Origin: Owenia fusiformis
Taxonomy: Eukaryota; Annelida; Polychaeta; Sabellida; Oweniidae
NCBI GenBank assembly: GCA_903813345.2
Contig: CAIIXF020000001.1
Span: 48,069,885-48,133,884 of the forward strand
Reading direction: 5' to 3'
Length of the DNA: 64,000 bases
Position numbers and translations under genes: made by a program. Each line of letters starts with the position of its first letter. Position 1 is the first letter of the stretch. Below the pieces are notes generated by a model. The model was not told the DNA's origin. It saw only the letters and a program-made list of their open reading frames with translations, and made no database searches. Shown in pieces: positions 33,528-63,400 of the stretch.

Positions 33528-33930
33528 CAGGGTGATAAAAAATGGCAACACTGCATTTTCCCCATATCTTTGTCATTTTAAGAAAATTACTCCTTGATAT
33601 TTCAGATGTTTGAACATCATTAAACCTACCATCCTACCAGATTTCATTACCATTGAAAGTCACAATACTACAGCACTTCCAACAACATGCTCCAGGTGTG
33701 GCCATCATAGCACGAGTTGTTGGCACTCTATATTTTGGATGATGTATGCAGGTTTGCCTACAGCGCAATATTGGTCACTGGGGCATGTTGTTAAAAAGTG
33801 CTTTAACATTGTGACTATCAGTTTGATTGTCATGAAATATGGTAGGATGGTGCACAAAAATGCTAAATATCTGGGATTATATCCCAAGACATGTAAAATG
33901 ATAAAGATATGAGGAAGACAGTGGCAGGTT
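33528..33930. mobile_element. Degenerate foldback MITE with a CAGGGTG end
   Basis: Starts TA/CAGGGTGATAAAAAATGGC. Arms pair over long stretches: CCCATATCTTTGTCATTTTA with TAAAATGATAAAGATATGAGG, ACCATCCTACCAGATTTCAT with ATGAAATATGGTAGGATGGT, GTCACAAT with ATTGTGAC, and AACAACATGC with GCATGTTGTT. The right terminus is eroded near 33930. The 100-codon plus frame at 33610-33912 is an artefact of this palindrome. Confidence 0.65.
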
Positions 33931-34325
33931 GGTGCTGTCTTTTTGCCAAGTCAAGTTATTATTATAATCTGAACAGTCTGACAGGATCTTAATGACCCCA
34001 AAAGCTGTTGTCATTGAAGTTTAAAAGTTAAATTAGGGCCAGCTATTATGATGCCATATCGACAATTTTGAGTGGCTTTCCGATGAACCTACATGTATTT
34101 TGAAACATAAAAGGATAACCAATTAGAGAAGCAGCATGAAGATATTAAAAAGGGTAAAGGTTACCGATGGGGGTTTATAAAATGTGATATATAATAGCTG
34201 TAAAAAATAAAGGCTTTAGTAGGTGAAGATTCAAACAAATTCAGTATAGCCAGAATAAACCCCATACAGAGATGACCCAAAGATCTAGAATCCAACAAAA
34301 GATTCATACATATATTTGTATCAAT

Positions 34326-36010
34326 GTTTTATTTACATTTTTACACATACAATCATACATAAATTGTATTAGCTCTTCTGAATATATTATGATGCCTATA
34401 CAGGACATATACAAGAAATATGTTATACAAAAATTCATACATAATTACATACATTTATTTACATATCATAATTTTATACATGTATATATAAAAGGACTTA
34501 TAAGACTAGAGCAGATTTACAACAGAGCACAGCTGCTTGTAGAAGATGTACATTCATAAAAAGCAAGAATTCAAGTGATGCAAACTATGTTAAATCAATG
34601 ACTACAAAAGCATAAGTTTACAAAATTAAATTGCAATTTGGAACGATTTAAAGTACAGACTACAGCATATGTGCATGATCATGAGAATTCTGACATTTGA
34701 GAAAATCGAAATACAAGTATCGTTATGTACATCTTATAGTATACTTTGTATCATTGTATTTCTATAGAGAACTACTCATACAAGCATTTGTATTTGTACT
34801 CAACAAAGGAACATATGAACCTATGGTGAGTTAGGATTGTGCCAAATATTTTTGTACACCACCTTTAAAGAACAGCTATGGGATTGACAATGGGATAGGG
34901 TTAATGTTAATGGATAGAGTTACTGTTAATGGGATAATGGTATCTGTTAATGGGATAAAGGTTACTGTTCTTGGATAAAAATACTGATTTGGGAACTATT
35001 AACCGCATTCATATATGTAGTAATTGTCACCTATTGAATAAATATGATATTCCTCAAAAGTCTAGAATATCTTATCATAACCAATGGTATTCACGACAAC
35101 ACCAGCTTATTAGATAACGGTTCCAATTACATTGTTTTAAGTTTAATAAAAGGGCGACAGAAAAATACCAAAACTGGAATAGCCATCAGATAAAAGAGAC
35201 AGGGAGCAAATTTTCTGAAAATTGTGTCAATTTCAGAATTACATTTTTTATCTCAAATAAACTGATAAAAACACAAAAGCACATTCTTATCTATTCTTTC
35301 TTATCATTACCTATTTTCTAAAATAAACTGGAATAACATTTTTTCAACTGTGAAGAAGCTGTTTACGTGTGTATTTACAAACAATAACAACACAGCAAAT
35401 ATGTGTTTCTGTTGTTCAGAAAAGATAATAAAACATCAACCCTATCGAACAAATCAACTTGAATCTCCTGGTGATAAGGTTATCACATCTCATTCAATGA
35501 CCATGTGTATCTAGATTAGACTTTTACTGAGGGGCATCCCTATTAAAAACAGCAAGAGAAATAGACAATCATTCATTGTCATTTAGTCTATAGAACTGGT
35601 AGATTGTAAAAAATCTTTAGCCTTTGCATGGTGAACCTCTAGTTTGTATCCATTTTACAGCTCATAAGGTTTTGCACTTATGTACTTATTGAGAGTTGTA
35701 GGTGATTCTTCACCCTTTTATACTATTCCCTCTTGTCTGACTAGTTGAACATTGACAGCGCTGCATGCAACTGTTAAAATATACTTATGATGACTCCACA
35801 TGGGTCCTGATGGCAATGGTCAATAATTATAAAATTAGGTCGCTTTGTGAATTATCCATTGCATGATATCAAGAACTGATCATTTGAAAAATATTTATAA
35901 TCGAATCACTGCAACATAATTGAATCTCATAATAAGACACCTCCATATCTTGATTATCTCATATTGCTTTAACTTTACATTCTAGGTTCCATCTTAGCAC
36001 CAAACATTGA
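34326..36010 (-). other. PTK2: Probable 3' UTR of PTK2
   Basis: No exon or known repeat family follows the PTK2 stop, apart from a small tandem repeat at 34878-34985. Plus-strand TTTATT at about 34328-34333 gives a minus-strand AATAAA that could end a 1.7 kb 3' UTR. Extent is inferred. Confidence 0.35.
34878..34985. repeat. About 26-bp imperfect tandem repeat (TGTTAATGGGATA units)
   Basis: Four or five imperfect units built on TTAATGGGATA and GGTTACTGTT. It lies in the probable PTK2 3' UTR. Confidence 0.7.
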
Positions 36011-54489
<18,479 letters not shown>

Positions 54490-56638
54490 CTAAAACATAA
54501 AAAAATTCTTATGAAAGACTTCAAAAAAGAACCATCTTGATCCAGAAGTATTCATACCTCATACAAAAAGACCCAGATGAAAATCAGGATGCAAAACTGA
54601 CTTATGTCATACTTTGACTTTGGATGTACTTTATTCATATACAAAATGGGACAAAAATGTACCTTTGTAATAATATGTATATAATCAGAATGGGTAACAT
54701 TTTTGGCCCACCTTGTATATGAGAGTGTCAGCATGACAATAATAAAGAATGATTTAACTCAGAAATTATGGCTGATGTTTATTATTCATTTTAATGATGT
54801 TCCCATTGAATGTAATAATCAAAATAAATGTTGCAACTCTGAAAACTGCACTCTGAATACTGTATTCTAATTTCAAGCAGGAATATCTAGAAACAATTAA
54901 ATGTCATCCAGAAAAACAGCTGTAAAATGCAAGTGCCTTTAAGAGACCAAGTGGGCTCGCATAATATTTAGTAAGAGTGTAAGGATGCCATTTCAAGAGG
55001 CCACTTGGTCACTTGAAGTCACTTGTATTTTATAGTTAACACATAAAACATATATCGCAAGAATATGTTTTTAACTTAACTGAGTTACTTGTGATATCCT
55101 GCTATCTTAGCTTGTATATTCGGGAATGCAAATAGTGGCTACCAGCTAACGGATTAACCGATTAATTTTCATAGATTATTCATTATTATATCATTTTGAA
55201 GTTGTAATTACGAACAACTTGTCAGTCAACGAACAGTGATCATATGACTTTTTATGCCAATGAAAGGATCGATTATAAAAAAAACGCTCGGTCGAATTGG
55301 CAAACAGAACATAGGTCATTGTTACATGCTGCTTGATAGGCAGATTAACCCGTCATTTAGGCCTGTGACTGGGTGTGAAGTGAGAGATGGTAGCTAACGG
55401 GAAGCACGGCGGGTACTATTCATAGTTACATTAGTTTTCCCCCAAATTGCAATCAAACCAATAGCCGGTAGCCCTTATTTGCAATTGTGAATACAAGCTT
55501 AGGCTTTCATTTGTAATTCACTGACAGATCCAAGGCTGAATCCAACAGACATTGGTATACTTGGGTATAAAATACACCTATTAGCTTTGCATTATATATT
55601 TGTTATGTGTCCTCGATTCAGAGGCAAGGTGAGAATGTATCTTTTTTAAAACAATCTGGCAAAGTTTATGACCACTTTCTACTGAAAAAATGTAATAAAT
55701 GATAGGTTTTTACAAAATGAATGGTATATCATTGAGAGAAAAAACTAAAAAAAAAAAACTAAAAAAACAGATAAAGGTAAGATAAATGCCAGGTCGTAAA
55801 AAGCAAGTTCAAATGTGACATTGAATCAAAAAATATTCTAGTAAATAAGTTCATGCACGTACTTAACATCCCCCTTGTAAATTAGTTAACCATTTTCTCC
55901 ATTAACTGTCCATACACTGTCACGTTTAACAAATTTTCTATTTCACTTCATTAAGATGTGCTATTTCTTCATTACACATATTAAGACAGATAAAGTCATC
56001 TGAACAATACTAATTTACTCTTGTAATTGGATATCGAGTCCTCAATACATTCATTGGAAGTGAATATATCTTTCATGAGTCAAGATACCCATTTTCCAAT
56101 TGCTATATATTAATACTATATTCATACCCCATTTAAATTAAATTCACCATTTCGAGAAACAGTAAACATGTTACAAAAATGGTGGTTAAATAGCATCCAA
56201 ATATAAATATTTTTGTCAAATGCACTTCAAACATGATAAAATATAACCACTGTAAATGGTTACAAATGTGTGACAGTTTGTTACAGAAACCAATGCCAAA
56301 TACCAATCACAATAAAGACTGTAACAATATGTCACTACTTCTTGGTGATAACAACAAAATAATAATTACAGATCCCTCTCTAAACTGGGAAAAATATAAA
56401 AATAGACTCAAATAGCGTCATTCATACTCCAGACCTTAATCTTTGCCTCCTTGTTATAGAATATTTATTGAGTACATTCACACCCCTGAGGGTCAGGTAC
56501 AAGAAAGTGCAGTACACAAAAGAATATATATGATTTAACACTAGACTACTATATACTACAAATAATATATGCTTAATACTGTAAAATATGTATTACTACA
56601 AAATGCTTTTTTGCGCAGCAGGAATTAGCCTTTCTAAA
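54490..56638. other. PTK2 5' intron or upstream sequence; repeat fragments only
   Basis: Holds a single MITE end (TTTTTGGCCCACCTTG followed by TA at 54715-54717), a GACCAAGTGG / CCACTTGGTC inverted pair (about 54936-55010), an A-rich stretch near 55740 and a distant family C copy (about 56240-56390). No FERM N-terminal exon was found. Confidence 0.5.
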
Positions 56639-57565
56639 TTAAGTATTGCTTTCTAAAATTCGGAAGGCATCACTAATATATTTTGCAACCTTGATGCAAT
56701 CTTGATTTATACAAGTTAAGAGGTATATAAATTGATTTGTTTGTGCTTTTGCCGTATCAGACAATTCAGTTTGAAGTAATAATCTTTCATTTTGATATTT
56801 TTTACACTTCATCATAAAATGTTCTTCATCATCAATAATATTGCAATAGACACACAGTCTTTCTTCAATTGGGGTTTTCTTTGGTTTTGTATATCTCCCT
56901 TGCTCAATTTGGAGGTTGTGAGCACTTATTCTCAAACGTGTAAAGTTTCTTCGCATATCAAGTCTGTCGATTATATTTAAATAATGTTCATATTTAAAAT
57001 CTTTCTTGAGGGTTCTGTAGGTTCGTAGTTTATTGCCGTTATCATTTTTCCTAGTGTCAGTGTTTAATTTATTCTTCCAGTACCTGTCAAATTTTAGTTT
57101 AAGTAATGATGTACATCTTAAGGTATCAATTGTAGAATCCACAGATTCAGAGCAATTTTCATTAATAGAGCAAATTATTTTGTTTACGTTTGAAACCCAT
57201 GAGTTTTCTTGTAGTTCTTTGGAGCAGTCAAAAGCTGCCTTGATTAGAACATTTTTTGTATCTTTAATGTGATGTAAAAAGTTGAGAATTTGGCCAAATA
57301 TACCTATAAATAGTGGATATCTTCCAAGTTCCCCATAAACAGCCATATTAGTGGCCTTTCTACCAACTCCAAGTAGGAATTTGGAAAAGGATATGTTTAA
57401 TTTTTCTGAGGGGAATTTGTTTTGGTTTAAGTATGCTTCTTCTAGGTTTGAACTGGATACTTTGTTAAGACTGAAAGGGGCCCATATTTCAGCCCCATAT
57501 AGACAAATTGGTTTTATCATTTGATCAAACAGTTTAAGCCCAAGCTGTGGTTTTATATCACTCTG
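56639..57565 (-). pseudogene. 5'-truncated non-LTR retrotransposon, reverse-transcriptase C-terminal part
   Basis: An open frame of 293 codons from the first Met, extending upstream to about 57565 (GLQQSDIKPQLGLKLFDQ). It begins in the RT thumb region with IKPICLYGAEIWAPF, continues KFLLGVGRKATNMAVYGELGRYPL, and near the end has a Cys/His motif, CVYCNIIDDEEHFMMKCKKY (C-x2-C-x8-H-x3-C). These are the usual C-terminal features of metazoan LINE ORF2 proteins. The catalytic YADD part and endonuclease are absent and a stop lies just upstream, so it is dead on arrival. The LINE clade cannot be settled by eye. Intergenic or PTK2-intronic. Confidence 0.85.
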
Positions 57566-57961
57566 TTGAAGGCCAATTACTCCAGCAATATATCAGGAGT
57601 TAATGGCCCCTAAGTCCCTAATGTAATTACAGCAGGTATTTCCTAAGACAAAGGAACATTATCTCTTGCTAAGTCAAGCAAACGATTAAGGAGGATTCCG
57701 GTGCATATATAAAGCTTCCTATAATAGCACTGATTGATCGACCTAGACATCAAAATTCGAGTTCAAAATTTAATTGTCCCCGATGATTTTGATAACAAAG
57801 TCCCTGGATTTTTTTAGTAATTTACAAGTCAATATATCCCCTCATGTGCATTTTCTTTTTGATTTCTTTTCACTTTATTTGACGAGTATTGAAAAAACAT
57901 GGTAATGTATGATACAATGTCTTGTGAGAGTAGTTCATCTTTTTGGCTTATGGGCCATGTA

Positions 57962-58140
57962 AACCAGCACAGAATATGCAAATTAGATAGATACATATAT
58001 GCATATATCTATATATGCCAGCACAGAATATGCAAATTAGATAGACACATACATTATTATTATATGTATTTATATATGTATGATATATATACAAGCATGG
58101 AATATGTTAATTAGATAGACTAGATACATATATAGAACTA
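57962..58140. repeat. 54- to 75-bp imperfect tandem repeat, three units
   Basis: CCAGCACAGAATATGCAAAT followed by TAGATAGAYACATA occurs at about 57964 and 58018, and as CAAGCATGGAATATGTTAAT near 58092. The spacers are TATA-rich microsatellite-like sequence. Confidence 0.75.
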
Positions 58141-58309
58141 CAGTAGATATATAACAATTAATTTATTAGTTGGCAGAGAATATGTTAATTAAATTACAAT
58201 AATTCATGAATATCCTACATTGAGATATCTATGAATATGCTTTAATTTATGAGATATGTGTGTATTGTATACATGTTATATATGTATGTATTTGTATATA
58301 TCTTCTTAG

Positions 58310-58820
58310 CTGGTCCCCAGTCCCCAGTTCCCAGTTTGAGATATCTATATGCTATATATAATATGTATGTATTTGTATGTATCTTTTAAGAAGGTCCCCA
58401 GTCCCCAGTTCCCAGTTTGAGATATCTTTATGCTATATATAATATGTATGTATGTATTTGTATGTATCTTCTAAGATGGTCCCCAGTCCCCAGGTCCCAG
58501 TTTGAGATATTGCTATATATAATATGTATGTATTTGTATGTATCTTTTAAGAAGGTCCCCAGTCCCCAATTCCCAGTTTGAGATATCTATATTGTTATAT
58601 ATAATATGTATGTATTTGTATGTATTTTCTAAGCTGGTCCCCAGTCCCCGGTTCCCAGTTTGAGATATCTATATGCTATATATAATATGTATGTATGTAT
58701 CTGTATGTATCTTTTAAGAAGGTCCCCAGTCCCCAGTTCCCAGTTTGAGATATCTATGTTTGTGTATATTTGTATTTGTATGTATCTTCTAAGCTGGTCC
58801 CCAGTCCCCAGTTCCCATTT
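58310..58820. repeat. 82-bp minisatellite, seven units
   Basis: GGTCCCCAGTCCCCAGTTCC followed by CAGTTTGAGATATCTATATG and a TATATAATATGTATGTATTTG tail. Units start at about 58313, 58395, 58479, 58556, 58637, 58720 and 58797. Every unit has a GC-rich block and an AT-rich block. The overlapping frames 58629-58844 and 58660-58905 are repeat artefacts. Confidence 0.92.
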
Positions 58821-59084
58821 CGAGATCTTTATGTTAAAGTACATAAACTATTTTAAAGTTTTTGATCATTCAAGATTCATCTTGATCCATTCTCTTTTGA
58901 GTTGATAGCAATATACACTGAGGATGAATCCTATATAAAACCTCATTTAGCTGTGATTTCTTCAAAATTTAAGACAGAGAATAAATTATGGCATCTACCA
59001 AAGTTTTAGACCTTTTTCTACAACATGTGATAATATGAGTCTATTCATGCAAGTACAAGGAAAGTATAGCCTGTTGCAGGGGTT

Positions 59085-59104
59085 CACTTTTTTGGACCAC
59101 CCTG
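59085..59104 (-). mobile_element. Single end of a CAGGGTGG-type MITE
   Basis: CACTTTTTTGGACCACCCTG followed by TA, equivalent to the end at 5222. No left partner is visible; the 82-bp minisatellite lies upstream and may be inside the same element. Confidence 0.45.
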
Positions 59105-59351
59105 TATATTAACTTCTCTTATTACATGTTTAATGGTATAGACTGGACTGGTGTAGGTGGAAGAGTCATCTAATAGTCATTAAGTTATCATCTTTACATA
59201 ACACTTTAAAATCCAAGAACAGCCAGATTTTATTTAGGCAGAACTTCTATGTCTATCTGATATATAACAAAATATGTGAAAATAGAAAGATTGACCTTTT
59301 TGTTATCCTAGTCACAAGTTTAACCTTTCCATATAGACTGAAGAGTTGACA

Positions 59352-59464
59352 TCCTGGAGTCCGTTTTTGTACCGTTCGTAGTAACGAACGTTCGCAATTC
59401 GTAAATTAAACAATGGACTTACGAACGTTCGTTATTACGAACGGTACAAAAACGGGGCCCTGGA
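59352..59464. mobile_element. Palindromic MITE, about 113 bp
   Basis: CGTTTTTGTACCGTTCGTAG pairs with TTACGAACGGTACAAAAACG. Inner arms are AACGAACGTTCG and CGAACGTTCGTT, and outer flanks TCCTGGAGTCC and GGGCCCTGGA extend the match. Non-coding. Confidence 0.75.
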
Positions 59465-60352
59465 TATTTAGGAGAACCTGTAAAGTATTGGTATTGATAT
59501 GGTGAACTTTTTGAACACACTTTTTTCTTAAATCAGTCATCAAAAATTTCTAAAAATTACATATTGTCAATTTAATGGTCATCTTTTGAATGGTAACAAT
59601 ATAATTTGAAAAAATGTATATACTTTTCTCTATATTGTTTTAGAAAACACATCAAACATTTCTTTTGCTTCTGGTTTCATATGCTCAGAATGAAATGAAA
59701 CATCTTTCCGAACCTGTTTTGAACAAAACGACACATACACAACATGTTTAAGTCTCTCTACAAAGGAAATTTTGGTTGATTTTAAAAAAGTGTTGATGAA
59801 ATAAAAGGTTTATCTTGATTTTTATCTATTTTTGGGGGGTTTTGTTTTACTTTTTTTCTAATTTTGCTTCAATATATTGAAAAGGTAGAGAATTCATAAA
59901 ACATTGAAATACATTAGACTGAAAGCTTCTGAAATTGACTCTCTATTTAAAACCAGTATCAAGATAAGACATAAAATGATCCATCTTAAGTAGACACATA
60001 TGTTTGGATAACTAACAGCTTATCAGCTTTATAGTGCTTCATATAACTGTATAATTCTTTTCCAATCTGGAGACAGATTATTTAAGTTATATAAGTTATG
60101 GGCTTGTCTCATTACTGTAGTCTTGACTGGATTAACTGTTTTCCTCTAGAAGATAGGTTTCAGGCTGATTCGATGTATAATTCAAAGACAATTTTAAAGA
60201 GTTCTTAAAAGTTAAAGTTCTGTTAAGTCTGGAGTAAAGTTAAAATTTCTATAATGAAAAATGAAGTAAAATTTCTACATTGGAATCACTTATATTTTTA
60301 GACATACATACTATGACCATTGCCGCTTACCATTTTTGACCTATATACCTAT

Positions 60353-60486
60353 CATAAGCGTAGTCAGGAGGTAGGGGCGATGACCAATAAAAATAAGAGC
60401 TTTAAAATGCATTTTGTTTGAAGCTTCTAGCTAATAGCAAAAATTTGGCGATCGCGATCCCCCCCCAGTCTGCTGGTTGCGCTAAT
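60353..60486. mobile_element. Small MITE with CATWAGCG ends and a C-run
   Basis: The left end CATAAGCGTAGTCAGGAGG pairs loosely with the right end, whose complement is CATTAGCGCAACCAGCAG. A CCCCCCCC run lies near the right end (60460-60467). About 134 bp and non-coding. Confidence 0.4.
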
Positions 60487-61439
60487 GTCTTTTATTTCCA
60501 CATATAGGGTAACTCAGCGAACTTGAATATACAAGTTTAATGTTAAACGTTGCTCTAAAGTTTGTGTAACTGATATCTACCTGGTGTGCTCATGTGGCCA
60601 GTATTAGATCAGATAGAGAAAAAAATATAACACCTTCATTATGAACTAGCAGCTCATACCCAAACAGAAGAATAAAAGTCTGTACAAATTGATTGATGCT
60701 GTATGCCAAAAAATAGGTTTTAAAATGCTCATAAATATTAGATAACTTAAACATGCAATATACTGGAGTAATACTACTCAGATAACATTTTGGTTATTTT
60801 ACCTTGATATTTGAAAACAATTGTTAAATACATAAATATTAGATTTACAATTGTACTTTTTTGTTTTTCCACAAAGTCAGCTAATGAATATTATAATGAG
60901 CTGCTTAGAAATCTGTGACGGCAATGAGAGAAACTTTTTCCCGCGAAAAACAAATGCAATTGAGTTTACATGTAAATCCTCGTTTGATTGCTGTAAGTTT
61001 TACCTCTTCAAATGTGCAAGTACATGTAATCAGTAAATTATTGACGGATTTTTATTGAAAGTCAAATTGGCATTTATTGCGCCTTCTAAGCGATTGAAAT
61101 ATTAAATTTCTGTTCATAATGAGTAAATAATTTGAAGAGAATTACTCCGGTCAGTTTTCAATCATGATAGGAACTGGATGTGAACAGGTGAAATTATCAT
61201 AATCATCAGTTCACTAACATTATAACATGTCTCTCATGCATATAAATATATAGATAGACAATCTATTTTAAGTTAATCTTCAGTTGTCATTTGATGAATG
61301 ACCTGTTCAAATGAAAAACATTTGCTTTTTTAAAATCATTGACTTCACTACTTCAATGATTCAATCAACTAAACGATTACTTCCTATTTATTTCTGCAAG
61401 TCATATCAGATCATATCTTGAAAATACCATACTTGAAAA

Positions 61440-63400
61440 CATCGGGATATATAGAGATTATCCTATGTGAGGTTCAGGATATTACGGTCCTCTGGCAGAT
61501 ATATTATATTGGCCAAGGGATAATCCAAATATCCTGAACCGACTATAGGATGATTTGTTTATCCCATACCAATCACATTGTTCAATTGGCCAAAGTTCAG
61601 AAACTTTGCAACCAACCGTAGAATTATTTTAAAATGTCCAGTTTTGTATTCTTGTTTCTTTTCCTGTTCAAATCTTTGATTATTAATGGAGTATACTGCT
61701 CCTTCCCTTCTTTAACGCATCAAACAGATCGCAATTGTCTGCGTTTTTCTCCATTGTGGTTTACAGTATGCGAACGTTACAAAAAGGAACCAATACGGGA
61801 ACAGTGTGATTATGACGTAGCGGGCAGATATACTATATCTGACCGCTCAGAGCGGGACGTAAAGCCATATCTGCTCGCTGATGAAAATATAAGTTTTTAC
61901 AAACCGGCGTTATGTACCCGTAACACGTCCAAGTATGGGATAAAGAATTGATATCTTGGAGGAGCGTGACATATATAGATATTATCCTATATGAGGTTCA
62001 GGATATTGGGATTATCCCGAGGTAAATATAATATATCTGTCCGAGGGCCGCAGCTAGCTCCAGAGGGAAAATATATTATATTGGCCAAGGATAATCCCAA
62101 TATCCTGAACCGACTATAGGATAATATGTTTATCCCATACCAATCTTGGTCATCTGGTTCACATTGTTCAATCGTGGAAATATTTAGAATATTCATGTCC
62201 AGTTTATATAGTGATATATTATATCTGCCCGCTACGTTATAATCGCCGCTCGCACATTTGTTCATAATTTGTAACGTTCGTGTAATGGCTGTAAACGACA
62301 ATGGAGAAAACACAGACAATCAGGATCTGTTTGATGATTTAAAAAAGGGAAGGTGCATCCACTTAATCAATCAAAAATTCGAGAAAATAAATGTGGGAAT
62401 ATCACAGCCAAGAAAACAAAACTGGACATGAATATTCTAAAATATTTCCACAGTTGAACAATGTGAACCAGATGACCAAGATTAGTATGGGATAAACATA
62501 TTATCCTATAGTTGGTTCAGGATATTGGGATTATCCCGAGGCCAATATAATATATCTGTCCGAGGGCCGCAGCTAGCTCTAGAGGGAAAATATATTATAT
62601 TGGCCAAGGATAATCCCAATATCCTGAACCGACTATAGGATAATATGATTATCCCATACCAATCTTGGTCATCTGGTTCACATTGTTCAATCGTGGAAAT
62701 ATTTAGAATATTCATGTCCAGTTTTGTTTTCTTGGCCGTGGGTGGATTTTCCTGTTCTTTCAAATATTCCCACATCTATTTTCTCGAATTTTTGATTGAT
62801 TAAGTGGATGCTCCTTCCCTTTTTTAAAACCTTCAAACAGATCCCGTAATATATACCTGTAACACATCCAAGTAAACATATTTATCCCATACTTGGTCGT
62901 GTTACAGGTACATAAAGCCGGTTTGTAAAAACTTATATTTTCATCAGCGGGCAGATATAGCTTTACGTCCCGCTCCGAGCGGGCAGATATAGTATATCTG
63001 CCCGCTACGTTATAATCGCCGCTCGCACATTTGTTCATAATTTGTAACGTTCGTGTAATGGCTGTAAACGACAATGGAGAAAACACAGACAATCAGGATC
63101 TGTTTGATGATTTAAAAAAGGGAAGGTGCATCCACTTAATCAATCAAAAATTCGAGAAAATAAATGTGGGAAGGGAATATCACGGCCAAGAAAACAAAAC
63201 TGGACATGAATATTCTAAAATATTTCCACAGTTGAACAATGTGAACCAGATGACCAAGATTAGTATGGGATAAACATATTATTATCTTGGCCAATATAAT
63301 ATATCTTCCCTCGGGACCTGCGACCCTAGGGCAGATATATATTGGCCTCGGGATAATCCCAATATCCTGAACCTCATATAGGATAATCTCTATATATATT
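61440..63400. mobile_element. Cluster of nested palindromic repeats, possible Crypton-like element remnants
   Basis: Four hairpin units (about 61455-61550, 61978-62132, 62500-62652, 63285-63390) have arms reading TATCCTATAT, GGTTCAGGATATTGGGATTA and TCCCGAGGCCAATATAATAT around a CGAGGGCCGCAGCTAGCTC centre. Between them lie segments bounded by TTTATCCCATAC, present in both orientations. Plus copies carry ATGGCTGTAAACGACAATGG at 62285 and 63058, and minus copies lie within 61640-61800 and 62690-62830. The coded fragment has DLFDDLKKG, then (in the minus copy at 62700-62770) EYLKEQENPPTAKKTKLDMN, which resembles the N-terminal part of Crypton/DUF3504 tyrosine recombinases. No recombinase catalytic core is seen. 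Confidence 0.5.

Noticed and set aside
33610-33912. 100-codon plus frame with Cys/His-rich start
   Set aside because: It lies inside an imperfect foldback, and the Cys/His residues come from the central part of the hairpin. No initiation context or splice signals.
58629-58905. Overlapping 71- and 81-codon frames
   Set aside because: Translation of the 82-bp minisatellite; periodic residues only.
61634-61951. 105-codon plus frame that looks like a secreted protein (hydrophobic N-terminus)
   Set aside because: The sequence is a diverged, antisense-oriented copy of the repeated segment also seen at 62690-63035. The hydrophobic stretch is T-rich repeat sequence read in this direction.
62506-63092. 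Two overlapping minus frames of 89 and 110 codons in the palindromic cluster
   Set aside because: Their ends run through the hairpin units and the same residues recur at 61987-62319, so they are repeat artefacts rather than separate genes. Only the short recombinase-like stretch was kept as a finding.
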